Shown piece by piece: positions 52,007-62,929 of a stretch of DNA of 64,000 nucleotides. A program made the translations under genes and the position numbers. Location of the stretch: positions 62,001 to 126,000 of the forward strand of contig DATNNM010000010.1 of assembly GCA_035601835.1 (NCBI GenBank), given 5' to 3'. Source of the stretch: Candidatus Tumulicola sp. GTDB lineage: Bacteria > Vulcanimicrobiota > Vulcanimicrobiia > Eremiobacterales > Eremiobacteraceae. Under the pieces are notes generated by a model. It saw only the letters and a list, made by a program, of their open reading frames with translations, was not told where the DNA came from and did not search any database. How positions within the stretch are numbered: position 1 is the first letter of the stretch; every line of letters begins with the position of its first letter.

Positions 52007-52354
52007 CTAGTCTTTCACGACCGCTGGACGGCGCGCCGCCAAGCGCATGAAAACGCCTAGGTACGTCCCGACGAACGCCGGCACGAACGCCAGCAGCGGC
52101 GACAAAAGGTAGTCGGGGGTCAGCGGCCTGGTCCCATCCATGAGCCGCGACGTGATCTGCGCGATGGGCACCCAAACGCCGAGAATGGCGGCCCAGCGCC
52201 ATGCCCTGTTCGGCTGCGCGAAGCCCAGGATGAAGCCGAAGACGAGCAACAACGACACGGTGACCTGCACCTCAGCGGTGTTCAGATCGACGTATGCCGC
52301 TATGAAACCGAATACGATGGCAAGCGCAGACAGCCATACGGTGAGCGTCCGCAT
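52007..52354 (-). CDS. Small integral membrane protein
   Basis: This 115-residue protein has about four hydrophobic segments (LTVWLSALAIVFGFIAAYVD, VSLLLVFGFILGFA, WAAILGVWVPIAQI, LLAFVPAFVGTYLGVFM). I do not recognise a family. The ATG at 52354 was chosen because it begins the first membrane segment; the frame back to 52501 is a shadow of the RidA gene. Its stop overlaps the possible GTG start of the aminopeptidase gene by one base. Confidence 0.65.
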   Translation of the reverse strand: MRTLTVWLSALAIVFGFIAAYVDLNTAEVQVTVSLLLVFGFILGFAQPNRAWRWAAILGVWVPIAQITSRLMDGTRPLTPDYLLSPLLAFVPAFVGTYLGVFMRLAARRPAVVKD

Positions 52355-52385
52355 TGCCGCCCCATTCCATGCGCGCCGGGGACAG

Positions 52386-52778
52386 TCATTCAGCGCCGAC
52401 GACGGCGTCGACCTCGATCTCCACCAGCATCGCCGGATCCAGAAGCTGACGCACCTCGACCATCGTGGATGCGGGCCGGACATCGCGGAAGTACTCGGCA
52501 TGCGCTTCCCCGATGCGCCGCCATTGTGAGATGTCCGTCACGAACATGCGGGTGCGCACCACGTCGTTCATGCTCGCGCCTGCAGCCTCGAGCGCCCGGC
52601 GGATCTTCTCGAGCGCGTGTGAAGCTTGTGCGCGGGCGTCGGCGCCGCCCACGACGTCGCCGTTCTCGTCGCTGGCCGTCGTGCCCGCGACGAAGACGTG
52701 CGCGCCGGCGCGCACCGCGCGCGAATAGCCGACCACCGATTCCCACGGCGAGCCGCTCGACACTCGATCGCGTTTCAA
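52386..52778 (-). CDS. RidA/YjgF/YER057c/UK114 family protein
   Basis: This 130-residue protein is of the trimeric RidA family: VGYSRAVRAGAHVFVAGTTASDENG, the helix ALEKIRRALEAAGASMNDVVRTRMFVTDI with the conserved Arg of the imine site, and STMVEVRQLLDPAMLVEIEVDAVV. Members hydrolyse reactive enamines/imines or act as related ketide enzymes. The start is TTG, with AAGGAGG eight bases upstream, so it is well supported. It is divergent from the glucan phosphorylase gene. Confidence 0.87.
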   Translation of the reverse strand: MKRDRVSSGSPWESVVGYSRAVRAGAHVFVAGTTASDENGDVVGGADARAQASHALEKIRRALEAAGASMNDVVRTRMFVTDISQWRRIGEAHAEYFRDVRPASTMVEVRQLLDPAMLVEIEVDAVVGAE

Positions 52779-52832
52779 TTGCAGGTCCTCCTTAGATGGA
52801 ATGGGCGCGACGACCGCGTACCTCGACGCGTA

Positions 52833-55046
52833 ATGCTCGCGACTCAGTTCGGCATGTCTTATCACGATCTCGTCGCGTATTTCTCCGCCGAGTTCGGTTT
52901 GCACAAAGGCTTCCCCATCTATTCAGGTGGTCTCGGCATTTTGGCCGGCGACCACTGCAAGGCGGCCAGCGATCTCGGCCTGCCCTTGGTGGCGGTCGGG
53001 CTGCTGTACCACCAGGGCTACTTCACGCAGACCATCGACGCGGACGGCGCGCAGCACGCCGCCTATATGCCCTCGGATTTCACCGAGCTGCCGGTCTCGC
53101 CCGCGCTGGACCCGGGTGGCCGAGAACTGCGCGTGGTCGTGCCGATCGCGGAGCGCCTGGTGTCTGCGCGGGTCTGGAACGCCCGCGCGGAGCGCGTTCG
53201 CGTGCTGCTGCTGGATACCGACGTCGCAGAAAACTCGGAGCACGACCGGCGCATCACCTATCAACTCTACGGCGGCGACGTCGAGATGCGCATCAAGCAG
53301 GAGCTGGTGCTCGGCGTCGGCGGCGTACGCGCGCTGCGCGCCGCGGACTTGCATCCCACCGCCTGGCATATCAATGAAGGCCACGCGGCGTTTTCCACGC
53401 TCGAGCGCTGTCGCGAGTTGGTCGCCGGCGGTCTGGATTTTCCGAGCGCGCTCGAGGCGTGCGCTGCGTCATGCGTCTTCACCACGCACACGGCGGTGCC
53501 GGCCGGCCATGACGTCTTTCCGCCCGCGCTCATCGAGCGTTACCTCAGCCACTTCTGCGGCGCGCTGGGCTTGGCGGCGGCAGACCTGCACGCGCTCGGG
53601 CTCAAGCCGGATCAGGGCGACGGCTTCAATCAGACCGCGCTTGCCATCCGGGGCTCGCGTTTTCAAAATGGCGTGAGCCGCATCCACCGCGACGTGTCGG
53701 CGCAGCTGTGCCGGTCGTTGTGGCCACAGGTGCCGCCGCTGGAAAACCCCGTTTCGTACGTGACCAACGGCGTGCACGTCGGAACTTTCTTGGCCCCGGA
53801 GTGGGCGACGCTCTTCGACGCTCAGTTCGGGAGCGAGTGGCGCGGCCAACTCACGGCCGTCGACTTCTGGGACCGCATCGAGCGCATTCCCGACGAGCTT
53901 TTCTGGAACACCCGGCAATGGATCAAAGCGCGCTTGCTCGCCGACCTGCGCCGGCGCTTGACGCAGCAGTACACGCGCAACGGCATGGACGCGGGTCGTC
54001 TCGAACGCGCGCTGCGTCATCTGGATCCGGGCGATCCCAATGTTCTGCTCATCGGCTTCGCGCGACGCTTCGCCACGTACAAGCGCGCCGGACTTCTGTT
54101 CGAGGACCCGGCGCGAGCCGCCGCGTTGTGCAACGCGGCGGATCGTCCGGTGGTGTTCGTCTTCGCCGGCAAGGCGCATCCAGCCGATCTGCCGGCGCAA
54201 GCGCTGATACAGTCGATTTGGCGATGGTCTCAAAGTCCGCAGTTCGAAGGCAAGGTGCTCCTCGTCGAAGGCTATGACATGGCGCTGGCGCGCAGCATGG
54301 TGCGCGGCGCGGATGCATGGCTCAACACGCCCGAGTATCCGTTCGAAGCCAGCGGCACCTCGGGCCAAAAGGCGGGCATGAACGCCGGCATCAATGTCAG
54401 CGTGCTCGACGGTTGGTGGGGTGAGGGCTTCGACGGCTCAAACGGCTGGGCGATCAAACCCGTTGCGCCCATCGGCGATTCCGCGCGGCGCGATCGCGCG
54501 GAGGCGGCTCAGCTCTACGACATCCTGGAAAAAGAAGTCGTGCCGCTGTACTACGAGCGTACGGCGTCCGGTTTCTCGCGAGGCTGGCTTGAAAAAGCGA
54601 AGCGCTCGATGAAGACGCTGCTGCCGCGCTTTTCCGCGGCGCGCATGGTCGAGCAGTACGTGACCGGCTTCTACCGGCCGGCTTCGGTCCACGGCAGGCA
54701 GCTGGCACAGGACGGTTTCCAGCCCGCGCGATCGCTGGCTCGATGGAAGGCGCTCGTGCGCGAACGCTGGCCCGGCGTGGCGATCCGCCGCATCAGCGAT
54801 CAGCCGTTCGAGGTCGCGCTGACGCTCAACGGCCTTTCGCCCGCCGACGTTCGCGTGGACGGTTTGGTCGGCGAGCGCAGCATCACGCTCGACGACGCGG
54901 GCGCTGTGGACGGCGGTGACGAGCGCCGCTTCGCGCTCAGCCTGCGCCCGGACGAATTTGGCGCTGCGCCGCTGCGGGTGCGCGCGTATCCGTACTCCAA
55001 GCTGCTCGCCCACCGCTTCGAGCTCGGCTTGATGCTGTGGCTTTGA
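52833..55046 (+). CDS. glgP: Alpha-glucan family phosphorylase
   Basis: This protein of about 737 residues is the shorter alpha-glucan phosphorylase type, which releases glucose-1-phosphate from glycogen or maltodextrin. The N-terminus has YFSAEFGLHKGFPIYSGGLGILAGDH and the active-site WHINEGHAAFSTLE. The phosphate/PLP region has GFARRFATYKRAGLL, VEGYDMALARSMVRGADAWLNTP and ASGTSGQKAGMNAGINVSVLDGWWGEGFDGSNGWAI, whose Lys should bind PLP. Family members often read GMK where this has GQK. The start ATG was chosen at 52833; another lies at 52854. Its 3' end overlaps the convergent GH57 gene by 110 bases. Confidence 0.92.
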   Translation: MLATQFGMSYHDLVAYFSAEFGLHKGFPIYSGGLGILAGDHCKAASDLGLPLVAVGLLYHQGYFTQTIDADGAQHAAYMPSDFTELPVSPALDPGGRELRVVVPIAERLVSARVWNARAERVRVLLLDTDVAENSEHDRRITYQLYGGDVEMRIKQELVLGVGGVRALRAADLHPTAWHINEGHAAFSTLERCRELVAGGLDFPSALEACAASCVFTTHTAVPAGHDVFPPALIERYLSHFCGALGLAAADLHALGLKPDQGDGFNQTALAIRGSRFQNGVSRIHRDVSAQLCRSLWPQVPPLENPVSYVTNGVHVGTFLAPEWATLFDAQFGSEWRGQLTAVDFWDRIERIPDELFWNTRQWIKARLLADLRRRLTQQYTRNGMDAGRLERALRHLDPGDPNVLLIGFARRFATYKRAGLLFEDPARAAALCNAADRPVVFVFAGKAHPADLPAQALIQSIWRWSQSPQFEGKVLLVEGYDMALARSMVRGADAWLNTPEYPFEASGTSGQKAGMNAGINVSVLDGWWGEGFDGSNGWAIKPVAPIGDSARRDRAEAAQLYDILEKEVVPLYYERTASGFSRGWLEKAKRSMKTLLPRFSAARMVEQYVTGFYRPASVHGRQLAQDGFQPARSLARWKALVRERWPGVAIRRISDQPFEVALTLNGLSPADVRVDGLVGERSITLDDAGAVDGGDERRFALSLRPDEFGAAPLRVRAYPYSKLLAHRFELGLMLWL

Positions 55047-57081
55047 CGAATCGCAACACCGTCTCGATCTGCAAGCGATCGCCGGCTTCCAGCGCCAGGG
55101 GCCACGTGAGCGTCAGCGTCACCGCCTGCATGACCTTCTCGAAGCCGCCTTCGGATTGCGATACGGTGTACAGCGGCGCGACGTGGAGATCGCATGCCGG
55201 CGATATTTCGATCGCGGCCGCGGCGCCGAGTTCAGCGTCGTGGAGCTGCAGCGACGTGGCACTGCCCCACGCGTGGGTCGCGCCGAACCCGCCAAAGAAC
55301 TCTCCGTCTCGAACGAAGGTGCCGCCGGGCCCTGCGCCGCTCGGCATGGCGAGGTTGATCTCGACTGAAAAACGTCCGGCGGCTGACGCCGTCGCTGCAA
55401 GGTCGTAACGCACCCGCAACACCGCTTGCTCGACCCTATACGCCTTCGTCACTTCAAACGATGCGCCGATGGCGCGGCATTGTGCCGACGCGCCGCGTTC
55501 GTCGCAGGCGACCGTGTACGCGATGACCTCCGGCCGCTTGCTGCGCAGCGCCTGCCAGCGGTCCAGGAATAGCGCGCGCGGGGCGTCGTCGACCGCGAGA
55601 TCGGATGGTTCGATCTTCTCCTTGAACGCCACGCGGCCGTGGATCGTAGCGATGCCGCGGTCGCGGCGCGGAACCCGCGGGGCGCTGTGCTGCGGAGCGC
55701 CGCCGCGCCGGATGCGATCGTAATAGGTCTCATCGCGCCGCGTGAGCGCATCGCCGAAGTTGTGCCGCAGCCCATAGTCCGTCAGCTCGCACAGACTCGC
55801 ACCGGCGGAGGGGCGCAGCACGGCCTGAAGCCGGCGGCTGCGCAGCGCGACTTCCATTTCTCCGTCGAGATCCACGTCGGAGACTTCCGCGCGCGCGCGG
55901 GGCGCCACGCCTTCTAGGCGCGCTTCGAGCCCCGCGAGATTTGCATACACCGCATGGCGCAAATGCGGAAGATACAGGCCGCCGAAGAGCCCGTGCCAGT
56001 ACGCGTCGTTGGCTTGCGCGCGATGCAGGTATGCGAACATCTCGGGCGTGCGCTTTTTCGCGGGGAGCGCGTGCAGCCGCCGCGACGCCTGCAGCACTCG
56101 CTTGTGCATCCAATTCGCCTCCGGGTATTTACAGAAGAAATTCTTCCACACGCCGCCGCGCAGGAACGGCTTGTCCTCGTCTAAGGTCCCCTCGGCGCGG
56201 GCGCGGCGCGTCAGCCGCTCCCAACGGCGCGCGCTGCGCGGCGGCAGCGTCCACTCATTCATCTCGGCGTAAGCCGTGGCCGGCAGATAGATGACGCCGC
56301 GCGCAGGATACTGCCGGTGATAATCGCCATAACGAAGCAGCTCCAAGCGCGGCGAAGCTTGCAGCGCGCTGAGGAACTCGACAAGCCAGCCGCTCTCGTA
56401 TACCCATTGGTAGGTGTCGGGCCACACGCCGAACTTTTCGATGTCATCGAAATAGACGGCGGCCCAGCCGTCCGGCAGGTTTTCGAGATAGGCGATCGTG
56501 TCGCGCACGGGCTCGAACGGAATGCGGTAGCGCAGCGCTTCGGAGATCGGGAACAGATCGAGCCGCGCGCCGCCCTCTTCCGTCGCGAAGTAGCCGCCCA
56601 GGTCGTTCGCCGTTTTGCCGGTGCAAAGGAAATGATAATCGTCGACCGCCGTGTAGCGTATTCCGCTCCCCGCAAGCGGCGGGATGACGGTGGACTCCCA
56701 CACGCGCTCGGCTAGCCACGCGCCGCGGGGTTGGGAACCGAACATCGACTGCACGCGGCTCGACATCGCTTTTATCTGGCCGCGCCGGTCGAGTTCGGGG
56801 ATCGCGGCGAGCACCGGCTCCATGTCGCCGCCGCCGAACATCTCGACCTGCCCGCGAGCGACCATGCGGCGCAGACGCGCGACGTCGGACGGATGACGCC
56901 GCCGCAGCTCGCTTAAGAGCCAACCGCTGACGTGCAGCGTGAACGGCACGCCCGGATGGCGCTCGAGCGTTTCGAGAAACGGCCGATAGCAGCGCTGCAG
57001 CGCATCGTCGATGACGAAGGGAAAATTGCCGACCGGCTGGTGCGCGTGCAGGCCCAGCAAGAGTTTGACCGGGCCGCTCAC
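54937..57081 (-). CDS. GH57 family glucanotransferase/amylase with C-terminal beta-sandwich (DUF1926 type)
   Basis: This protein of about 714 residues has motif 1 HAHQPVGNF, LSELRRRHP, MFGGGDMEPVL, the catalytic Glu in WLAERVWES and the Asp in YFDDIEKFG, as in 4-alpha-glucanotransferases of GH57. The C-terminal half (about 400-680) is beta-rich, like DUF1926. The last 37 residues, after VLRFVK, are a low-complexity Arg/Ala/Ser tail that lies antisense to the end of glgP. The GTG start overlaps the stop of the upstream GH57 gene in a GTGA quartet. It probably rearranges or trims alpha-glucans. Confidence 0.87.
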   Translation of the reverse strand: MSGPVKLLLGLHAHQPVGNFPFVIDDALQRCYRPFLETLERHPGVPFTLHVSGWLLSELRRRHPSDVARLRRMVARGQVEMFGGGDMEPVLAAIPELDRRGQIKAMSSRVQSMFGSQPRGAWLAERVWESTVIPPLAGSGIRYTAVDDYHFLCTGKTANDLGGYFATEEGGARLDLFPISEALRYRIPFEPVRDTIAYLENLPDGWAAVYFDDIEKFGVWPDTYQWVYESGWLVEFLSALQASPRLELLRYGDYHRQYPARGVIYLPATAYAEMNEWTLPPRSARRWERLTRRARAEGTLDEDKPFLRGGVWKNFFCKYPEANWMHKRVLQASRRLHALPAKKRTPEMFAYLHRAQANDAYWHGLFGGLYLPHLRHAVYANLAGLEARLEGVAPRARAEVSDVDLDGEMEVALRSRRLQAVLRPSAGASLCELTDYGLRHNFGDALTRRDETYYDRIRRGGAPQHSAPRVPRRDRGIATIHGRVAFKEKIEPSDLAVDDAPRALFLDRWQALRSKRPEVIAYTVACDERGASAQCRAIGASFEVTKAYRVEQAVLRVRYDLAATASAAGRFSVEINLAMPSGAGPGGTFVRDGEFFGGFGATHAWGSATSLQLHDAELGAAAAIEISPACDLHVAPLYTVSQSEGGFEKVMQAVTLTLTWPLALEAGDRLQIETVLRFVKATASSRARSGGRAAWSTDTRAPAAAQRQIRPGAG

Positions 57082-58748
57082 GATGTACGCCGCATGGTGC
57101 CGCCGTGCGCCGGGTCGCCGTGGCCTTCGCTGATGACCCGCTCCAGCAGTGCCGGCGCCGGCTTGCCCAACATCGCGTACAAATCGTGCAGATGCGCGCG
57201 ATACAGCACGTCGAATTCGCGCACGGATTGCGCCGGATTGTAGTCGCCGAACCACCAGAACCAATCGGAACCTTCGCAGGCGCGCAAATGCGCTTCGATG
57301 CGGTTTGCAAGCGCGGGTTCGATGTTCGGCACCATTTCGTCATACGTGCGCTTTGCGTCGATCAGTTCATCCCAACCGAGATTCTTGTCCGGGTTGCCGA
57401 TCCACGTCGACAGCGTGCCGTACACCCAGCTTCCTGCGACGATGTGATCTAATTGGCTTACGGGCGGGTTGGCCTTGAGGTGGTCCGAGAAGGTCGTCAT
57501 GCGAAGATGCGGGTGGGTTGCGAGCTTTTCGTATAGCGCTCTTAGGAAATAGCGCGCGTTTTCGGGATAGTGCTCCCACGCGTTTTCGCCGTCGAGGATG
57601 ATGCTGACCACGGGGGATTCCTGCTCGGCGGTCTGCTCGCGGATATGCTCGAGATCCACGAGGAGATTGTTGGTCGCGTCGTCGGCATGCCAGGTGGAGT
57701 AAACGAATCCGATCTTGTCCGACAGCTGGTCATCGCGGAAAAAACAGGCGATGCGCCCGCCGGCAGTGTGGATGTCGTAGGGCCGATACAAATACGCGTG
57801 TCGCGCGGCGGGCGTATCGTTCTGAGCGCCGAGCGTGTGCGAGAGGACGCCTTCGCCGGTTGCTGTCCAGGCAAAGCCGGCCTGGGCCAACATGGCGGCG
57901 GCGGCATCCGATATGCCCCCCTCAGACGGCCAGCAGCCGCGCGCGGCAACCCCGAAGTTGTCCACATGATAGCGCTTGGCGGCTTCGAGATGAACGCGCA
58001 CGCGTTCGGCGCCGCCGGGATATTTCGGCGCCCGCGGAAGCGGCGCATCCGGCATGGCCTCGAGCGCGCAGCGCAGATCGATCAGCAACGGCATCATCGG
58101 GTGCGCGTACGGCGACGTCGACAGTTCGACTTGACCGCGCTCCGCAAGGCGGCGATAGCGGGGCACGATGCCGCGGATCGTCTCTTCGATGAGCGCGAGC
58201 ACCTTGAGGCGGTCCTCAGCGGTGAACGCCTCGCCCTTTTGCGCCAGCTCGCCGACCACCGGGTGATGCTGGCGCACGGACTCGCCGAACCACGCGAGAT
58301 GATACCACACCAGCAGATCGGCGATATATTGGTCGGAAAAGTCAGGCTTGCCGGTGCTGGCGGCTGCGTTGTAACTCGCCTGCAGAGCCGCATACGGAGC
58401 GAAGCGGTCGATCACGCGCTCTTGATTGGAGCGGAACAGCGACTCGACGAGCTCGCGCCGTTCCTGCGACGTGCCGAAATCCATAGTTGCGAGCGCGCGC
58501 AGGATCGGATCGCGATGCTCCCCCGCTGCGAATTGCGCGCAGTAGTCGTCGAGCTGTTCGACCAAGATCGGCGTCAAGTTGACGACGGCGCGCGCGGCCG
58601 GCACCTGCTCGAGGTGCCACGCCATGTCGCAGTAATCTTTGATCGCGTGCAGATACGCCCATGGCTGATGATAGCGGCCGGTCAGCGGCGAGCGGTACTG
58701 CGGCTGATGCATGTGCCAGCAGAGAATGACGTCGAGTTTATCGGCCAC
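57078..58748 (-). CDS. GH57 family alpha-amylase/pullulanase-like glycoside hydrolase
   Basis: This 556-residue GH57 enzyme has motif 1 CWHMHQPQYR at residues 10-19, SPYAHPMMPLL (motif 2), GCWPSEGG with the catalytic Glu (motif 3) and SIILDGENAWEHY with the Asp (motif 4). The C-terminal helical region contains SDWFWWFGDYN. Relatives hydrolyse alpha-1,4 or alpha-1,6 glucan bonds. No signal peptide is seen, so it acts in the cytoplasm. It is coupled to the second GH57 gene by GTGA and lies 148 bases from glgC across a repeat cluster. Confidence 0.9.
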   Translation of the reverse strand: MADKLDVILCWHMHQPQYRSPLTGRYHQPWAYLHAIKDYCDMAWHLEQVPAARAVVNLTPILVEQLDDYCAQFAAGEHRDPILRALATMDFGTSQERRELVESLFRSNQERVIDRFAPYAALQASYNAAASTGKPDFSDQYIADLLVWYHLAWFGESVRQHHPVVGELAQKGEAFTAEDRLKVLALIEETIRGIVPRYRRLAERGQVELSTSPYAHPMMPLLIDLRCALEAMPDAPLPRAPKYPGGAERVRVHLEAAKRYHVDNFGVAARGCWPSEGGISDAAAAMLAQAGFAWTATGEGVLSHTLGAQNDTPAARHAYLYRPYDIHTAGGRIACFFRDDQLSDKIGFVYSTWHADDATNNLLVDLEHIREQTAEQESPVVSIILDGENAWEHYPENARYFLRALYEKLATHPHLRMTTFSDHLKANPPVSQLDHIVAGSWVYGTLSTWIGNPDKNLGWDELIDAKRTYDEMVPNIEPALANRIEAHLRACEGSDWFWWFGDYNPAQSVREFDVLYRAHLHDLYAMLGKPAPALLERVISEGHGDPAHGGTMRRTS

Positions 58749-58791
58749 GCGGCTCCGCGTTCAACACGTCAACGAAGCGTTCCGCTCCGCT

Positions 58792-58894
58792 CCGAGCTCG
58801 CTTCGCTCGCTCGGAACACTACATTTTCGCTCGCTCGGAACACCGGGGCTAAAGCCCCGGCACTACATCCGAGCTAGCGCTCGGAACAGTGCAT
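58792..58894 (+). repeat. Cluster of four palindromic elements between glgC and the GH57 gene
   Basis: Copies are 58792-58824 (long ccgagc...gctcgg stem, tail aacactacat), a half copy at 58826-58842, 58843-58868 (stem ccggggc/gccccgg, tail cactacat) and 58869-58894 (stem ccgagc/gctcgg, tail aacagtgcat). The cluster fills most of the 148-base gap; I see nothing else in it. Confidence 0.85.
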
Positions 58895-58896
58895 CG

Positions 58897-60177
58897 TCAG
58901 CCGGCGTGGTGGACTCTCTGGCCCAGCATCTCGGGCGTGATCAGCGTGATGCCCCGCTCCGTCCTATAGAAGCGCCGCGCGTCGGCTTCTGCATCCTCCC
59001 CGACCACGAGGCCCTCGGGCAGATCGCAGCTCTTGTCGATGACGACGCGCTTCAGCCTGCAATGCCTGCGGATGCTGACGTCGGGCAGTATGACCGCGTC
59101 GTTGATCGAGCAAAACGAGTTGACGCGCACGTTGCTGAAGAGCAGCGACGAATGGACCGGCGAGCCCGAGACGATTGAGCCGCCCGAGACGAGCGAGTCC
59201 ACTGCCATGCCGCGCCGGTTCTCCTCGTCGAACACGAACTTCGCCGGCGGCACTTGTTCCTGATACGTCCAGATGGGCCACTGGTTGTCGTAGAGGTTGA
59301 GAGCGGGCGTGACCTTGGTGAGTTCCATGTTGGCTTCCCAATACGCGTCCACGGTTCCGACGTCGCGCCAGTACGGACCTGACTCGTTGGCTCCTACGCA
59401 ACTTTCGCTGAAGCGATGCGCCATCACCCGATAACGCGGCACCATGTACGGTATAAGGTCGCGCCCGAAGTCGTGCGTCGAGTCGTGCGCATCCACGTCG
59501 CGTGCCAGCTGCTCGTACAAGAACTCGGTGTTGAACACGTAAATGCCCATGCTCGCCATCGCGGTGCCCGGCGAGCCGGGAACCGCGTGCGGCTCCGGCG
59601 ACTTCTCCGAAAACGCAACGATGCGATCGTTGGCGTCGAGCGCCATCGTGCCGAGTTCAGCGGCCGACTCGGCCGGCGCTTCGATGCATCCGACCGTGAC
59701 GTCGGCGCCGCTTGCGACGTGCCGCACCAGCATGCGGCCGTAATCCATCTTATAGATGTGATCTCCCGCGAGCACCAATACGAATTCAGGGTTGTGAGCC
59801 CGCAAGATGTCGAGGTTCTGGTATACCGAGTCGGCTGTGCCTTTGTACCACGACTCTTCGACTCGCTGCGAAGCGGGCATCAACTCGACGCATTCGTTGA
59901 ATTCGCCGCGCAAGAATCCCCAGCCACGCTGGATGTGCCGGATCAGGGAGTGCGCTTTGTACTGGGTGACGACGCCGATGCGTCTGATGCCCGAGTTGAT
60001 GCAGTTGGAGAGGGGGAAGTCGATGATGCGGAACTTGCCGCCGAAGGGGACGGCCGGCTTCGCGCGCCACTCGGTTAGGTGCATCAAGCGCGAGCCGCGC
60101 CCGCCCGCCAGGATGAGGGCGAACGTCGCTTTGGTGAGTAGGCTGACGAAACGCGGTTGAGCGGCGGGCGTTGCCAT
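58897..60177 (-). CDS. glgC: Glucose-1-phosphate adenylyltransferase (ADP-glucose pyrophosphorylase)
   Basis: This 426-residue enzyme makes ADP-glucose for glycogen synthesis. The nucleotidyltransferase domain has [47 protein letters not shown] and [12 protein letters not shown]. The C-terminal left-handed beta-helix (from about residue 325) has [29 protein letters not shown]. The N-terminal extension before [10 protein letters not shown] is about 17 residues and contains no targeting signal. It is divergent from the glucosidase gene. With glgP and the GH57 enzymes it forms a storage-glucan block. Confidence 0.95.
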   Translation of the reverse strand: MATPAAQPRFVSLLTKATFALILAGGRGSRLMHLTEWRAKPAVPFGGKFRIIDFPLSNCINSGIRRIGVVTQYKAHSLIRHIQRGWGFLRGEFNECVELMPASQRVEESWYKGTADSVYQNLDILRAHNPEFVLVLAGDHIYKMDYGRMLVRHVASGADVTVGCIEAPAESAAELGTMALDANDRIVAFSEKSPEPHAVPGSPGTAMASMGIYVFNTEFLYEQLARDVDAHDSTHDFGRDLIPYMVPRYRVMAHRFSESCVGANESGPYWRDVGTVDAYWEANMELTKVTPALNLYDNQWPIWTYQEQVPPAKFVFDEENRRGMAVDSLVSGGSIVSGSPVHSSLLFSNVRVNSFCSINDAVILPDVSIRRHCRLKRVVIDKSCDLPEGLVVGEDAEADARRFYRTERGITLITPEMLGQRVHHAG

Positions 60178-60194
60178 GCGAATAATATTGGATG

Positions 60195-60220
60195 AACGGA
60201 GCTAAAGGTCCGTTGCTGCA
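60195..60220 (+). repeat. Degenerate palindromic element in the divergent glgC/glucosidase gap
   Basis: The arms aacggagc and ggtccgtt surround TAAA with mismatches in the stem; the tail reads gctgc rather than gctac. It is the only copy seen in a divergent gap. Confidence 0.65.
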
Positions 60221-60239
60221 ACGTCCGAAAGGCGGCGCG

Positions 60240-62927
<2,688 letters not shown>

Positions 62928-62929
62928 AC

